From a virus, in the IMG/VR virus record IMGVR_UViG_3300043409_001318, positions 120,353-184,352 of that record: a stretch of DNA of 64,000 nucleotides. One strand, written 5' to 3'. The position numbers and the translations under genes are program-made. This document shows positions 54,589 to 63,446 of the stretch, one piece after another; positions within the stretch are counted from its first letter, which is position 1; the number at the start of each line of letters is the position of its first letter. The notes beneath the pieces are model-generated. The model was not told the DNA's origin, searched no databases, and worked only from the letters and a program-made list of their open reading frames with translations.

Positions 54589-55701
54589 ATGCCACAAGAT
54601 AATTTTAAAACTGATAGAGCGTATTTTTGGAGCAATTCATACGTCCACCCAAAAGCCAAATCCAAGTTCTTAGTTGAATTTGGATCTGGCATTTTTAATA
54701 CCAATTTTAATGGTAAATATGAATGGTTAGTTAAATCAGCAAATAGACCAAAATATTCTGCTGAATATGAAGATTTTAAAAATTCAATATCATATGCAAC
54801 AACATCCGTTATACCTAAAGTTTGGAACTGGGAACCAATAACTATAAAGTTTGTAAACCCATTTAGTTTAACATTTTGGCCTAGAGACTTAACACAAGAT
54901 TTAGATGAAATGTTATCTAACTTAGCTCAAGGTATGATTAAAAGAGGAACACCGAGAACGGCTCCAGCGCAGCCAACCGCGCCACGCACGACCGAGCAAC
55001 AGGACGCGGCGGAATCCGAGGGTGCTAAATTTGATGCAAGTGCAGTACAACGTGAGAATGAATCAGCACTAAGTCCAATAGTTAAAGAATATTTTGGTTC
55101 ATCAATTAAATTACATGATGTATCTATGGGTTTTCAATCTCCAAAGTTAGGAACTGGTGGTGATCAAGATTCAAATATTAATGGAGTAACACAATATAAT
55201 GATACAAACAACCCTACTATACGTCCAGAAGAATTAAGATTAGGAAAAATGTATTCAAATGGATATTGGGAACTTTATAATCCTTGGATAACCAAATTAG
55301 ATTTTGGAGATTTTGATTATTCAGTTGATGAATTTATTGAAATATCAATAACATTTAAATATCAAAATGCTATATACTTCTCTAAACTAAGAGAAGATCA
55401 ATTTGGTAACGATGTATCTAATCAAGCGTTAAAACTGCCTCCAAGTGATAAGCAAAGAATGAAAAATATAGAAAGAGATGTTGCTGTAGCAAGAAATTCT
55501 GGTGTGTTACAATTCTTAGAAAATCCAAATAATGAAGCAACAAAATTATTAAATTCTCCATCACCACAATTTGAAGGAGCTTTAACTAATCCTGTTCCTA
55601 AATCTTCATACTCTACTTTCTTTTCTAATCGTTCTAATAGTTCAATTCCTTTAGAATACGAAGCAGATAAGATAATTTCAGATCCAAAAAGAGCAAAATA
55701 A
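54589..55701 (+). CDS. Second tail tube-fold protein (370 aa), gp19 paralogue
   Basis: The N-terminus FWSNSYVHPKAKSKFLVEF aligns with the tube protein's FWSSANVEPKRKFKFLVRF, and YNPWITKLDFGDFDYSVDEF, EISITFKYQNA aligns with LKNAWIKDIQFGSNDYSSDD. Thus it is a longer tube-fold protein. An insert near residues 122-146 is Pro/Ala/Thr/Glu-rich and encoded by a strikingly GC-rich patch (54945-55024). The C-terminal 90 residues are unique. In T4 gp54 and gp48 are tube-fold baseplate-tail junction proteins; this could be such a tube initiator. Confidence 0.65.
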   Translation: MPQDNFKTDRAYFWSNSYVHPKAKSKFLVEFGSGIFNTNFNGKYEWLVKSANRPKYSAEYEDFKNSISYATTSVIPKVWNWEPITIKFVNPFSLTFWPRDLTQDLDEMLSNLAQGMIKRGTPRTAPAQPTAPRTTEQQDAAESEGAKFDASAVQRENESALSPIVKEYFGSSIKLHDVSMGFQSPKLGTGGDQDSNINGVTQYNDTNNPTIRPEELRLGKMYSNGYWELYNPWITKLDFGDFDYSVDEFIEISITFKYQNAIYFSKLREDQFGNDVSNQALKLPPSDKQRMKNIERDVAVARNSGVLQFLENPNNEATKLLNSPSPQFEGALTNPVPKSSYSTFFSNRSNSSIPLEYEADKIISDPKRAK

Positions 55702-55757
55702 TTTGACTTTTAAATAAAATGTATTATATTACTAATTAATTAAGCATAGAGGTAAAA

Positions 55758-56621
55758 ATGCGTAACAATGAGGACAGGTTTGGTGGTTCATTAGATAATC
55801 AAGAAACACCAATTCCTGCTATGACACAACAACAGACAGAAACATTTTCATATATAACTCCAAAAGAACTTATAGATATTCCTTCAAAGGGTTTATATTA
55901 TCCACCAGAGCATCCCCTTCATATGAAAGAAAGTATAGAAATTCGTCATATGACAGCAAAAGATGAAGATACATTAACATCACGTTCCTTACTTAAAAAA
56001 GGTATTGCGGTTGATAAAATGTTAAATGATATTATTACAGACAAATCAATCAAAGTAGAAAATTTATTAATTGGAGATAAGAACGCTTTAATTATTGCTT
56101 CTCGTATTTCTGGTTATGGCGCAGAATATGAAACAAAAATTACATGCCCTTCTTGTAATGCCCCAATTCAACATTCATTTGATTTGAACGATCAACAAAT
56201 GGCTTATCCAATCCCAGAAGAAGAACTACAAAAGTTAGGTATTAATATAACTTCAAATAAGAACTTTACTTTAACCCTTCCTCTTTCAAAACTTAATATT
56301 GAAGCAAAATTTCTTAACGGAATAGATGAAAGAAACATCATTGAAAAAACTCAAGACAATCAAAAGCATAATCTTCCAGAAAATGCTATGACTCAACAAA
56401 TTAAATACTTTGTTGTTTCGATTAATGGTGAAACAGATAGAAGAAAGATAAATCAATTTATTGATAATATGCCAGCAAAAGATTCAAAATACCTTAGAAA
56501 AGTATATAAGAATATAAACCCAAACGTCTCTATGGAACAACAATTCACTTGTCCTTCCTGTGAATTCCAAGAGACAATGGAGGTTCCGTTTACCTCGGAC
56601 TTTTTTTGGCCTAAACGATAA
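55758..56621 (+). CDS. Baseplate/tail-assembly protein (T4 gp26, PF12322-like)
   Basis: 287 aa. Two CxxC pairs, C130/C133 (CPSCNAP) and C265/C268 (CPSCEFQ), suggest a zinc site. The N-terminal part has IPSKGLYYPPEHPLHMKESI, EIRHMTAKDED, and DIITDKSI, known from T4-type baseplate hub-assembly proteins. The last codons contain a run of seven T (56601-56607) at which a shift would lead into the next frame. It sits between tube and tape measure genes, where tail assembly chaperones are usual. Confidence 0.7.
   Translation: MRNNEDRFGGSLDNQETPIPAMTQQQTETFSYITPKELIDIPSKGLYYPPEHPLHMKESIEIRHMTAKDEDTLTSRSLLKKGIAVDKMLNDIITDKSIKVENLLIGDKNALIIASRISGYGAEYETKITCPSCNAPIQHSFDLNDQQMAYPIPEEELQKLGINITSNKNFTLTLPLSKLNIEAKFLNGIDERNIIEKTQDNQKHNLPENAMTQQIKYFVVSINGETDRRKINQFIDNMPAKDSKYLRKVYKNINPNVSMEQQFTCPSCEFQETMEVPFTSDFFWPKR
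56601..56607 (+). other. Candidate programmed frameshift site (T7 run)
   Basis: The zero-frame codons are TTT TTT TGG CCT AAA CGA TAA. A +1 or -2 shift on the T7 run enters the frame GGC CTA AAC GAT AAG TAT ATG, which runs on into the next ORF (56626-56799). That ORF has no Shine-Dalgarno of its own. The place between tail tube and tape measure is where frameshifted tail chaperones are found. Confidence 0.5.
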
Positions 56622-56625
56622 GTAT

Positions 56626-56799
56626 ATGGAATCTGTTTACGAACAGTTCTTCATAATGAAATATCATGGGGGCTGGTCGATAACAGAAGCATATAATCTT
56701 CCAATTGGTCTTAGAAATTGGTTTTGTGAAAGATTAGCAAAACAGTTTAAGATGGAAAAAGAACAAATGGAATCAGCACAGCGGCAGAACTCCAGATAA
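56626..56799 (+). CDS. Tail assembly chaperone second frame (57 aa from ATG)
   Basis: From the ATG at 56626 the product is 57 aa (MESVYEQFFIMKYHGGWSIT then EAYNLPIGLRNWFCERLAKQ). It is alpha-helical with a basic middle and a charged end. The frame is open upstream through the T7 run in the 3' end of the preceding gene, so it may be made mainly as a C-terminal extension of that protein, like lambda GT. T4 gp51 is a possible analogue by place. No Shine-Dalgarno is seen before the ATG. Confidence 0.6.
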   Translation: MESVYEQFFIMKYHGGWSITEAYNLPIGLRNWFCERLAKQFKMEKEQMESAQRQNSR

Positions 56800-56804
56800 T
56801 AATT

Positions 56805-56837
56805 AAGCTGGTCTTTGATAGGCCAGCTTTTTTATTA
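56805..56837 (+). terminator. Terminator hairpin
   Basis: AAGCTGG(TC) at 56805-56813 pairs with (GG)CCAGCTT at 56821-56829 around a 7-base loop, followed by TTTTTATT. A promoter-like element follows within ten bases. Confidence 0.8.
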
Positions 56838-56840
56838 TGA

Positions 56841-56849
56841 ACTATTTAT
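56841..56849 (+). promoter_or_regulatory. Late-promoter-like element ACTATTTAT
   Basis: Ends 14 bases before the ATG, with a GAGG Shine-Dalgarno at 56853-56856. It directly follows a terminator. Confidence 0.5.
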
Positions 56850-56863
56850 TTTGAGGTATTTAT

Positions 56864-57190
56864 ATGAGCGATAAGATTGTTCCAATACATATAGATTTTA
56901 CAAATCCAGATACTATTAACGAATCATGGTTATTAAGTTTTGGAACAGCAATAAAATTAATATTACAACAAATGTTTGGTCAAGATATATATTTACCACC
57001 TATTTCAGTTACAGGCGATCAATATCAAGTTGAATCCTTCGCAAGAGCTTTGGCTGGCGAGAAACGATATTTTGATTCATATGTTCGTCACGGTTTAAAT
57101 GATCCAAGAACTTATAGATCAAAATATGAACTTGAATCTTCTGTTTCTAATTTTGAAAGAGATACGGGCATTAAGTGGCCGTTTAATTAA
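56864..57190 (+). CDS. Conserved small protein before tape measure (108 aa)
   Basis: The protein opens with IVPIHIDFTNPDTINESWLL and ends NFERDTGIKWPF, a layout I recall in many aquatic-phage genomes at this place. It is about half helical, with AIKLILQQMFGQDIYLP in the middle. No motif of known function. It forms the first gene of the transcription unit with the tape measure and baseplate genes and may serve in tail assembly. Confidence 0.6.
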   Translation: MSDKIVPIHIDFTNPDTINESWLLSFGTAIKLILQQMFGQDIYLPPISVTGDQYQVESFARALAGEKRYFDSYVRHGLNDPRTYRSKYELESSVSNFERDTGIKWPFN

Positions 57191-57204
57191 GGAGATATAA
57201 TTAA

Positions 57205-60039
57205 ATGGCTGACCAAACACCAGAACAATTAGCAGAAAGATTAGTTAGAGGCGAAAGCTTAAATGATATAGAAAAACAAATTTTAGCTACATATATTAAA
57301 CAAAATGAAGAACAGAAGAAATCTGTTGATTATCAAGAACGAAGAACAAGAGAACTTGAAAGAGAATTAAAACTTCTTAACGAGAAAGAAAGCTTAGATG
57401 AAATTAATGAAAAAAGTAAACAAGCAGAATTTCTTTTAGCAGAAAAAAGATTACAAATAGAAATAAAGTTAGTAGAGTTTGCCAAACTTACTGAGGAGTA
57501 CAACAAAGCAAAAGTAGAATTAGATAGAGCGTCATTAACAACTGATCAAACAAGACAAGCTGCGGCTCAAAAAGATTATGATTTAGCACTTGAAAGGCTT
57601 AAAGCAAAAAATAAATCAATAGATTTAGATAAACAAAGTGAGATTCTTGCTAAAGCTGGTATAGATAATGCTATATCTGGCTTAAATTTGCTTGGTGTTA
57701 GAACTGAAGAACAAGACACCTCTCTAACTAAGATGTTTAGGGGGTTTTTGCGTGGAGGTGACGATGCTGAAAGTGCTTTAGCTGGTATTATTGCTGGATT
57801 AAAAAAACTTAATGTTGAAAATGTAGCAATAGGTTTCCTATCTAAAACTCTTGAATCAACAATAACGATGGTTAAAATGGCAGATACAACATTTTCTACC
57901 TTTAACAAAACAATTGGAACAACTGGTGAACTTAATAATGAGATTTATGAATTATCATCTGGTAATGCTTTATTAGGATTTACACTTCAAGAAACAGCCC
58001 AAGCTTATACCGCATTAGCTGGTGGCTTTACTGAGTTTAGAGGTTTATCCAAAGAAAATAGACAAGAATTAGCACAAACAGTTACAGAACTTCAAGCTAT
58101 CGGTATTGGCTCTGATATAGCAACAAAGAATATTTCATTCTTTTCAAAGGCTATGGGATTATCAACAGAACAATCAATATCACTTTCAAAAGAATTGGTT
58201 GCTGTTGCTGGTACTTTGGAAATGGCACCATCAAAAATAGCCTCTGATTTCGCTGCTGCTGCCTCTTCATTGGTTGTATATGGGGATAGAGGGATAGAAG
58301 TATTTAAAGGGCTTGAATCCGCTTCTAAGGCTTCTGGCGTTGAAATCTCAAACCTTATCTCAATAGCTTCAAAGATGGATACTTTCCAAGGTGCAGCAGA
58401 ATCAGCAGGTAGATTAAATGCTGTTCTTGGTGGTGGTCTTCTTAATTCTTCTCAATTGCTTATGGCTTCTGAAGAAGAAAGAGTAAGATTGATTGTTGAG
58501 TCAGTTCAATCTCAAGGTGTTCAATTTAATGACTTAGATAAATACACACAAAAAGCAATTGCTAGTGCTGCTGGTATAACAGATATGGCAGAAGCAAATA
58601 AATTATTTGGAATGTCTTTGGACGTTTATGATGATTATGTAGCAAAAACTACTTTATCAAGTGAAGAACAAGCAAATCTTGAAGATAGAATCCAAGCTTC
58701 AAAATCAGCCCAAGAAAAATTTAATTATATTTTTCAATCATTTGCCGTTGCCGTAATGCCTATTTTAAATATTTTAACTGGTTTTTTAGATTTACTTATG
58801 GAACTTAACAATCTTCTTGGTGGAAAACTTTTTATAAGTTTAACTATCCTTACAACAGCCACGGTTATCTATCGTAATTATTTGCTTATAACTGATTTTG
58901 CAACCAGAGCAAGTGTATTAAGTACATCATTATTAAGTGGTGCAAGATATATTTTAACGTTATTAACAGATAAACAAGCAGCATCTGAATTACTTAGTCG
59001 TTCTACGTTTATTTTATCAATGACCGCTATCTATGCGTCAGGAATGGCTACCAATTTACTTACTACTGCTAAAAGTAATTTAAGTTTAGCAACTATTAAA
59101 AATGGTATAGTTAGTGCATATACTATGAGTACGATAATAGCATTAAATCTTGTTAAAATAGCAGCAACAATAATAACTCTTGGTCTTAGTGGTGCTTTAT
59201 TTATTGCTGGTGTTGCTATGCAATTGTTAACTTCACCAGTTACGTTAGTTACTTTAGGTATTTTAGCTTTAGCAGCTATTATATATTATGCTTGGAATAA
59301 TTTTGATAAATTTGGTAAAATAATATTATTTATTTTAGGTCCAATAGGTTGGCTTATAATTGGTATTAAACTTTTATATGATTATTTTACAAAATCTGGT
59401 TCTCCTAAATTTTATGAAATGCCAAGATATATTGCTGAAGGTTTTATGATATTTGCTCAAGCATTACTAAAAGCAATACCAGCAGTTTACGCAATTGCTG
59501 GTGCAGTATTAATTATTGCTGTTTCTATGATAGCTTTATTTTATTCAGTTCTATCGCTTACTGTTACTCTTCCATTTTTTGCTCTTGCTCTTCTTTCTGT
59601 AATTCCTGCTATGATGGCGTTTACTGCTGCTTCTGTAGCTATGTCAGTTCTTGGTGGCAATATGTTGGAGAAAATATTAAGTTCAGTAACACCAGAAAGA
59701 TCAGTTGGTCTTAAAATAGTTACAGAATCTTTACATAAACTAACTGAAACAAGTACAAAACTAACTCCAGCAAATGTAAAAAATGTCAAGGATTTAGTCG
59801 ATGAAGTAGAAAGATATAATTTACAACTTTTAGCATCAACAGTAATTAATATTTCTGCTCCAATTAAAGAATTAATAGGTGCTATAACTGGTCAAACAAA
59901 TGCTGTAATGGAGGGAACAAAAGATAAAACTATTGTTCTTAAAGTTGGAGAAAGAGAAATGGGAAAGATTGTTTTGGATACAATTAATAGAAAGGGTAAT
60001 ATTGATACTGCTGTTAAAAGCACAAGCACAGTTACTTAA
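57205..60039 (+). CDS. Tail tape measure protein (944 aa)
   Basis: Residues 1-140 are a charged coiled coil (QQEERR/ELER-type), 150-510 mixed helices with Gly/Ala/Ser, and about 510-830 several long hydrophobic segments (for example ISLTILTTATVIYRNYLLI, then ITLGLSGALFIAGVAMQLLT), as in tape measures that help DNA cross the inner membrane. The C-terminus is again helical. Position, length and composition agree. At about 1.5 angstrom per residue a tail of roughly 140 nm would result, by the usual rule. Confidence 0.85.
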   Translation: MADQTPEQLAERLVRGESLNDIEKQILATYIKQNEEQKKSVDYQERRTRELERELKLLNEKESLDEINEKSKQAEFLLAEKRLQIEIKLVEFAKLTEEYNKAKVELDRASLTTDQTRQAAAQKDYDLALERLKAKNKSIDLDKQSEILAKAGIDNAISGLNLLGVRTEEQDTSLTKMFRGFLRGGDDAESALAGIIAGLKKLNVENVAIGFLSKTLESTITMVKMADTTFSTFNKTIGTTGELNNEIYELSSGNALLGFTLQETAQAYTALAGGFTEFRGLSKENRQELAQTVTELQAIGIGSDIATKNISFFSKAMGLSTEQSISLSKELVAVAGTLEMAPSKIASDFAAAASSLVVYGDRGIEVFKGLESASKASGVEISNLISIASKMDTFQGAAESAGRLNAVLGGGLLNSSQLLMASEEERVRLIVESVQSQGVQFNDLDKYTQKAIASAAGITDMAEANKLFGMSLDVYDDYVAKTTLSSEEQANLEDRIQASKSAQEKFNYIFQSFAVAVMPILNILTGFLDLLMELNNLLGGKLFISLTILTTATVIYRNYLLITDFATRASVLSTSLLSGARYILTLLTDKQAASELLSRSTFILSMTAIYASGMATNLLTTAKSNLSLATIKNGIVSAYTMSTIIALNLVKIAATIITLGLSGALFIAGVAMQLLTSPVTLVTLGILALAAIIYYAWNNFDKFGKIILFILGPIGWLIIGIKLLYDYFTKSGSPKFYEMPRYIAEGFMIFAQALLKAIPAVYAIAGAVLIIAVSMIALFYSVLSLTVTLPFFALALLSVIPAMMAFTAASVAMSVLGGNMLEKILSSVTPERSVGLKIVTESLHKLTETSTKLTPANVKNVKDLVDEVERYNLQLLASTVINISAPIKELIGAITGQTNAVMEGTKDKTIVLKVGEREMGKIVLDTINRKGNIDTAVKSTSTVT

Positions 60040-60053
60040 AGGAATAGATAGAA

Positions 60054-60680
60054 ATGGCAGAACCACAAAATTTATCTGGTTTAACAATAACACGATTAGG
60101 TGGAGGAACAGATACTGAAAGCATATATTTTTTAAATAGTATTATGGCTAACGTAGTTTTTAATAACGTAATTACACCTAACTTTTCAGAACAAATGGTA
60201 TATGGAAGAAATGAACCTCTTGTGGTTTATAAAAACACCACAAGAACAATTAATTTTTCTTTTGCTGTGGCTTCAACAGGTTCAACTATGGCTGCTATAA
60301 ATACGCTTCAAAGTATGGTTTATTCTTCATATGATAATATTGGTCTTGTTACAGGAACACCAATATTTAAGATTAGATATAATAATTTAATTTACGATCC
60401 ATATACCAGAGACGGTCTTATAGGAATTGTAAAAGATTTTAATGTTGGAGAAAAATTTGAGTATGGAAAAATTTTAATGGGTGACGCTGCTATAGGAGGA
60501 ACGGGTGTTACTGCTGTTGATGCATTAACTGCATATACTGATAATACTCTCGGTGTTATTACTTATGCTTCTATGAAAGTTGCTTTTAATTTTATTCCTT
60601 TACCAAGTCAGCCAATTGGTTATAATGCTACTGGATTCTCTATTCCATATAATAACTATCCATTTAAACGAAAAGCATAG
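60054..60680 (+). CDS. Baseplate or tail-tip structural protein (208 aa)
   Basis: Follows the tape measure with AAAGGAA upstream. A beta-rich protein (MVYGRNEPLVVYKNTTRTIN, FSFAVASTG) with a Tyr/Asp-rich middle (FKIRYNNLIYDPYTRDGLIG) and a long strand near the C-terminus (SMKVAFNFIPLPSQ). It resembles tube-like baseplate adaptor proteins that lie next to LysM wedge proteins in other contractile tails. This is inferred from order and beta content. Confidence 0.55.
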   Translation: MAEPQNLSGLTITRLGGGTDTESIYFLNSIMANVVFNNVITPNFSEQMVYGRNEPLVVYKNTTRTINFSFAVASTGSTMAAINTLQSMVYSSYDNIGLVTGTPIFKIRYNNLIYDPYTRDGLIGIVKDFNVGEKFEYGKILMGDAAIGGTGVTAVDALTAYTDNTLGVITYASMKVAFNFIPLPSQPIGYNATGFSIPYNNYPFKRKA

Positions 60681-60710
60681 CACCGTAAAAAAACATTTAG
60701 GAAATATTAT

Positions 60711-61046
60711 ATGTCAAGATACAACACAAGACAAATTGAGAGAAACACAAGCGAGTTCTATGAGAACTATTTAAAAGAACGTGGATTAACTCAAATTAAT
60801 CAATATACAACACCAGAATTTAAATACCCAACTGAATCACAAGATAATCAAATAAGCACAATTAAACATACTTGGACTTATGGAGATAGATTTTTTAAAT
60901 TATCATATAAATATTATGGTGATGTTACATTATGGTGGGTAATTGCTATGTATAATAAGAAACCAACTGAACACGATGTAAAGTTAGGAGATGATATTTA
61001 TATACCACTTCCTGCTGAGAAAATTTTAAGTTATATGAAACCATAG
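60711..61046 (+). CDS. Baseplate wedge protein (gp53/LysM-like)
   Basis: 111 aa. The pattern WTYGDRFFKLSYKYYGDVTL, WWVIAMYNKKPTE, then GDDIYIPLP is the gp53/LysM type seen in contractile-tail baseplates (WYxIAxxN ... xxGxxLxIP). The N-terminus is a basic helix. The protein would sit in the wedge around the hub. A TTAGGAA Shine-Dalgarno is seen and the next gene starts 8 bases later. Confidence 0.75.
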   Translation: MSRYNTRQIERNTSEFYENYLKERGLTQINQYTTPEFKYPTESQDNQISTIKHTWTYGDRFFKLSYKYYGDVTLWWVIAMYNKKPTEHDVKLGDDIYIPLPAEKILSYMKP

Positions 61047-61054
61047 GATTATAA

Positions 61055-63430
61055 ATGGCTGACCCACAAGATAGTGAAGGTTTAGAAAAAGAAGAAATAA
61101 AAGAATTTTTACCAGATGCTTATTTATTAGATTATATTGAAAATATTTTACAATTAAAATCAGCATTTAATAATCCTGTTGATAATACTGGTGGAACTTA
61201 TTTTGCTTCCAAGCACACTATTAATACTTCTTTTGAATCTAAATTTAATGAAATATTTGTTAAATTAGCAGGTAGAAGTGATATGAAGCAGTTTGGAGAA
61301 CTAACTGGTTTAAATATTGCTGGTCTTCATCCAAGAATAAAATTATATAGAATAGACCAAAGTGAAGGTGGAGTTAAGAAGAAAAGAGAGTTTGTATTTA
61401 ATTACGGAACTTCTATGAATCCAAGTACAGAGATATTTGAATCTTCACAATTTATGGGTGGTGCAGGTATTAAGAGTTTATCATATACATTAGCAGGTAC
61501 AAATCCAGCAGAAGCAGAAAGAGCAATTGATGTATCTATAACATTTGCTTTTCAATCTGTAAATGATTTTATTGGTTTTACATCTGGAGGGAAAAGTGGG
61601 TTACAACAACTGATTGAGTTTAGAAAAGATGAATTTATTACAAACTCTAAATATGCTGGTTTAGAAGATAAAACAGACAATCAAGATAAGTTTGGAACTA
61701 AATCAGATTTAGTTTCTCAAACCTTTAATTATCTTTCTTTAATTGAAAGACCAAGTTCTGTTCCAAACGAATATAACGCAAGAAATTTTGAGATAGTAGC
61801 AGAGATTGGATATTCAGTTAATCAAAGCACAGAAGTAGTCCCAGAACAATTAAGAAAAAGAATTGAAGGAATGAACTTAAATTTAGTTCTTAACTTAATT
61901 AATCACGAATTAACTTTTACAGAAGAAGGTTCCTTAGAACTTAAAGTTAATTATTATGGTTCTCTTCAACAATATATGAATGATCCAAAAACAGATTATT
62001 TTAGTATAGCATTTGAAAGTGATGAGAAGTTCAAACAAAAAAAGAATGAAGTAGATGATTTACAAGCACAAGTTAAAGACCTATCAGATCAAATAAGAAA
62101 AAAATGTGATCAAAGTAATCTTGAATCAAATAAAGAAAAACTTAAAAAAGATTTAGAAACATTAAAAACAAGAAAAGAAGAACAAAAAGAAATTAATAAT
62201 GATGTAAGATCAAATATATATTCTTCTTTTATTGGTAAATTATATGAAAAAACATTATTATATAGTTTTACAATACCAAAAGAAAGCGTTACAGCATGGA
62301 CTAAATATATTAATGATCCAGAAACAAATCCAGTTAAACCAGTATTTCCAATTAAAGTTATAGGTATTCCAACTAAACCTAATGATGATTTTAAAGAAGC
62401 AGCAGCAGAAGCAGCAAAGGAAGAACCCTCAGCAATTGATTCAAAGATTGAAGATATGAGAAATAAAAAAATTGAACCAGATAAAGAATATGCTATGTAT
62501 TATTTTTACTTTGGAGATTTATTACAAAATATAACACAAGTATATGAAGTTGGGAATACAAATAATAGAATAATTCTTGGTGATATAGAGTTTGAAGATC
62601 CAAGAAATCTTGGAACTTTTTTTAAATTTAATCTTGGTGAAATTCCAATTAACTTACAACTATTTCAATCTTGGTTTCTTGAAAAAATTGTTAAGCCAAA
62701 AAAACTATCATATAGATTAGATAATATGATAAGAGATTTAATCAATGGTTTGTTAAGACCGGCATTAGATACTGAGGTTATATTCACAAACGCAGATAAG
62801 AAAATAGATGTTAAAGTAGATTTAAGTTTTACAAATTTTTCAATTCAAACAGATAAAAATAAGGAACCAATTAATGACAAAAATTTAATTGATTATTATG
62901 GTGTTATTGAAAATAATATTTCTAATTTTTCAACTACTAAGAATAATACCCCACATTACTACAATTATTTTGTAATATATTCAAAAGTTGCTTTTTGTTC
63001 TCTTAAAGGAAATCAAATAGAAGATGAAAAGAATGGTATTATGCACCTTTATGTTGGAAGAAACGTAGGACCAGTTACATCTATAAAATTTAAAAGAATA
63101 GATCAACCATACAATAAAGAAGCAAAAGCAACAAGAGAAGGCTTTACTCCTTTATCTTCATTAAGAGATATTTATAATGTTGACGTTGGAATGATAGGAA
63201 ATCATTTCTTTTATCCCGGTATGAATGTTTTTATTCATCCTCCAGTTTCATTTGGAAATCCAGTAGATAAGAATAAATCATTAGCAAACATAATGGGTAT
63301 TGGTGGCTATTATAGTATTATTAAAGTTAATTCTGTAATAGATGCTGGCGGAAAATATGAAACCTCATTAGATTGCTATTGGCAATCCTTTGGTGATGGT
63401 TGTGGTGACCTTACTATAAAATGTAAGTAA
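61055..63430 (+). CDS. Large baseplate-type structural protein (791 aa)
   Basis: The N-terminal 350 residues are beta-rich, followed by a coiled coil (about 325-390, DLQAQVKDLSDQIRKK), and a further alpha/beta body. The C-terminus (MIGNHFFYPGMNVFIHPPVS, then SLANIMGIGGYYSIIKVNSV) closes with Cys and Trp (DCYWQSFGDGCGD). The position after a gp53-like protein points to a hub or wedge subunit. No lysozyme or protease motif is found. I cannot assign it to a named T4 gene. Confidence 0.6.
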   Translation: MADPQDSEGLEKEEIKEFLPDAYLLDYIENILQLKSAFNNPVDNTGGTYFASKHTINTSFESKFNEIFVKLAGRSDMKQFGELTGLNIAGLHPRIKLYRIDQSEGGVKKKREFVFNYGTSMNPSTEIFESSQFMGGAGIKSLSYTLAGTNPAEAERAIDVSITFAFQSVNDFIGFTSGGKSGLQQLIEFRKDEFITNSKYAGLEDKTDNQDKFGTKSDLVSQTFNYLSLIERPSSVPNEYNARNFEIVAEIGYSVNQSTEVVPEQLRKRIEGMNLNLVLNLINHELTFTEEGSLELKVNYYGSLQQYMNDPKTDYFSIAFESDEKFKQKKNEVDDLQAQVKDLSDQIRKKCDQSNLESNKEKLKKDLETLKTRKEEQKEINNDVRSNIYSSFIGKLYEKTLLYSFTIPKESVTAWTKYINDPETNPVKPVFPIKVIGIPTKPNDDFKEAAAEAAKEEPSAIDSKIEDMRNKKIEPDKEYAMYYFYFGDLLQNITQVYEVGNTNNRIILGDIEFEDPRNLGTFFKFNLGEIPINLQLFQSWFLEKIVKPKKLSYRLDNMIRDLINGLLRPALDTEVIFTNADKKIDVKVDLSFTNFSIQTDKNKEPINDKNLIDYYGVIENNISNFSTTKNNTPHYYNYFVIYSKVAFCSLKGNQIEDEKNGIMHLYVGRNVGPVTSIKFKRIDQPYNKEAKATREGFTPLSSLRDIYNVDVGMIGNHFFYPGMNVFIHPPVSFGNPVDKNKSLANIMGIGGYYSIIKVNSVIDAGGKYETSLDCYWQSFGDGCGDLTIKCK

Positions 63431-63434
63431 TACA

Positions 63435-63443
63435 CCTACTTAA
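63435..63443 (+). promoter_or_regulatory. Late-promoter-like element CCTACTTAA near ATG
   Basis: A variant element, CTACTTAA, ends three bases before the ATG at 63447, with no Shine-Dalgarno; the upstream gene's stop is 16 bases before the ATG. Confidence 0.4.
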
Positions 63444-63446
63444 TAT

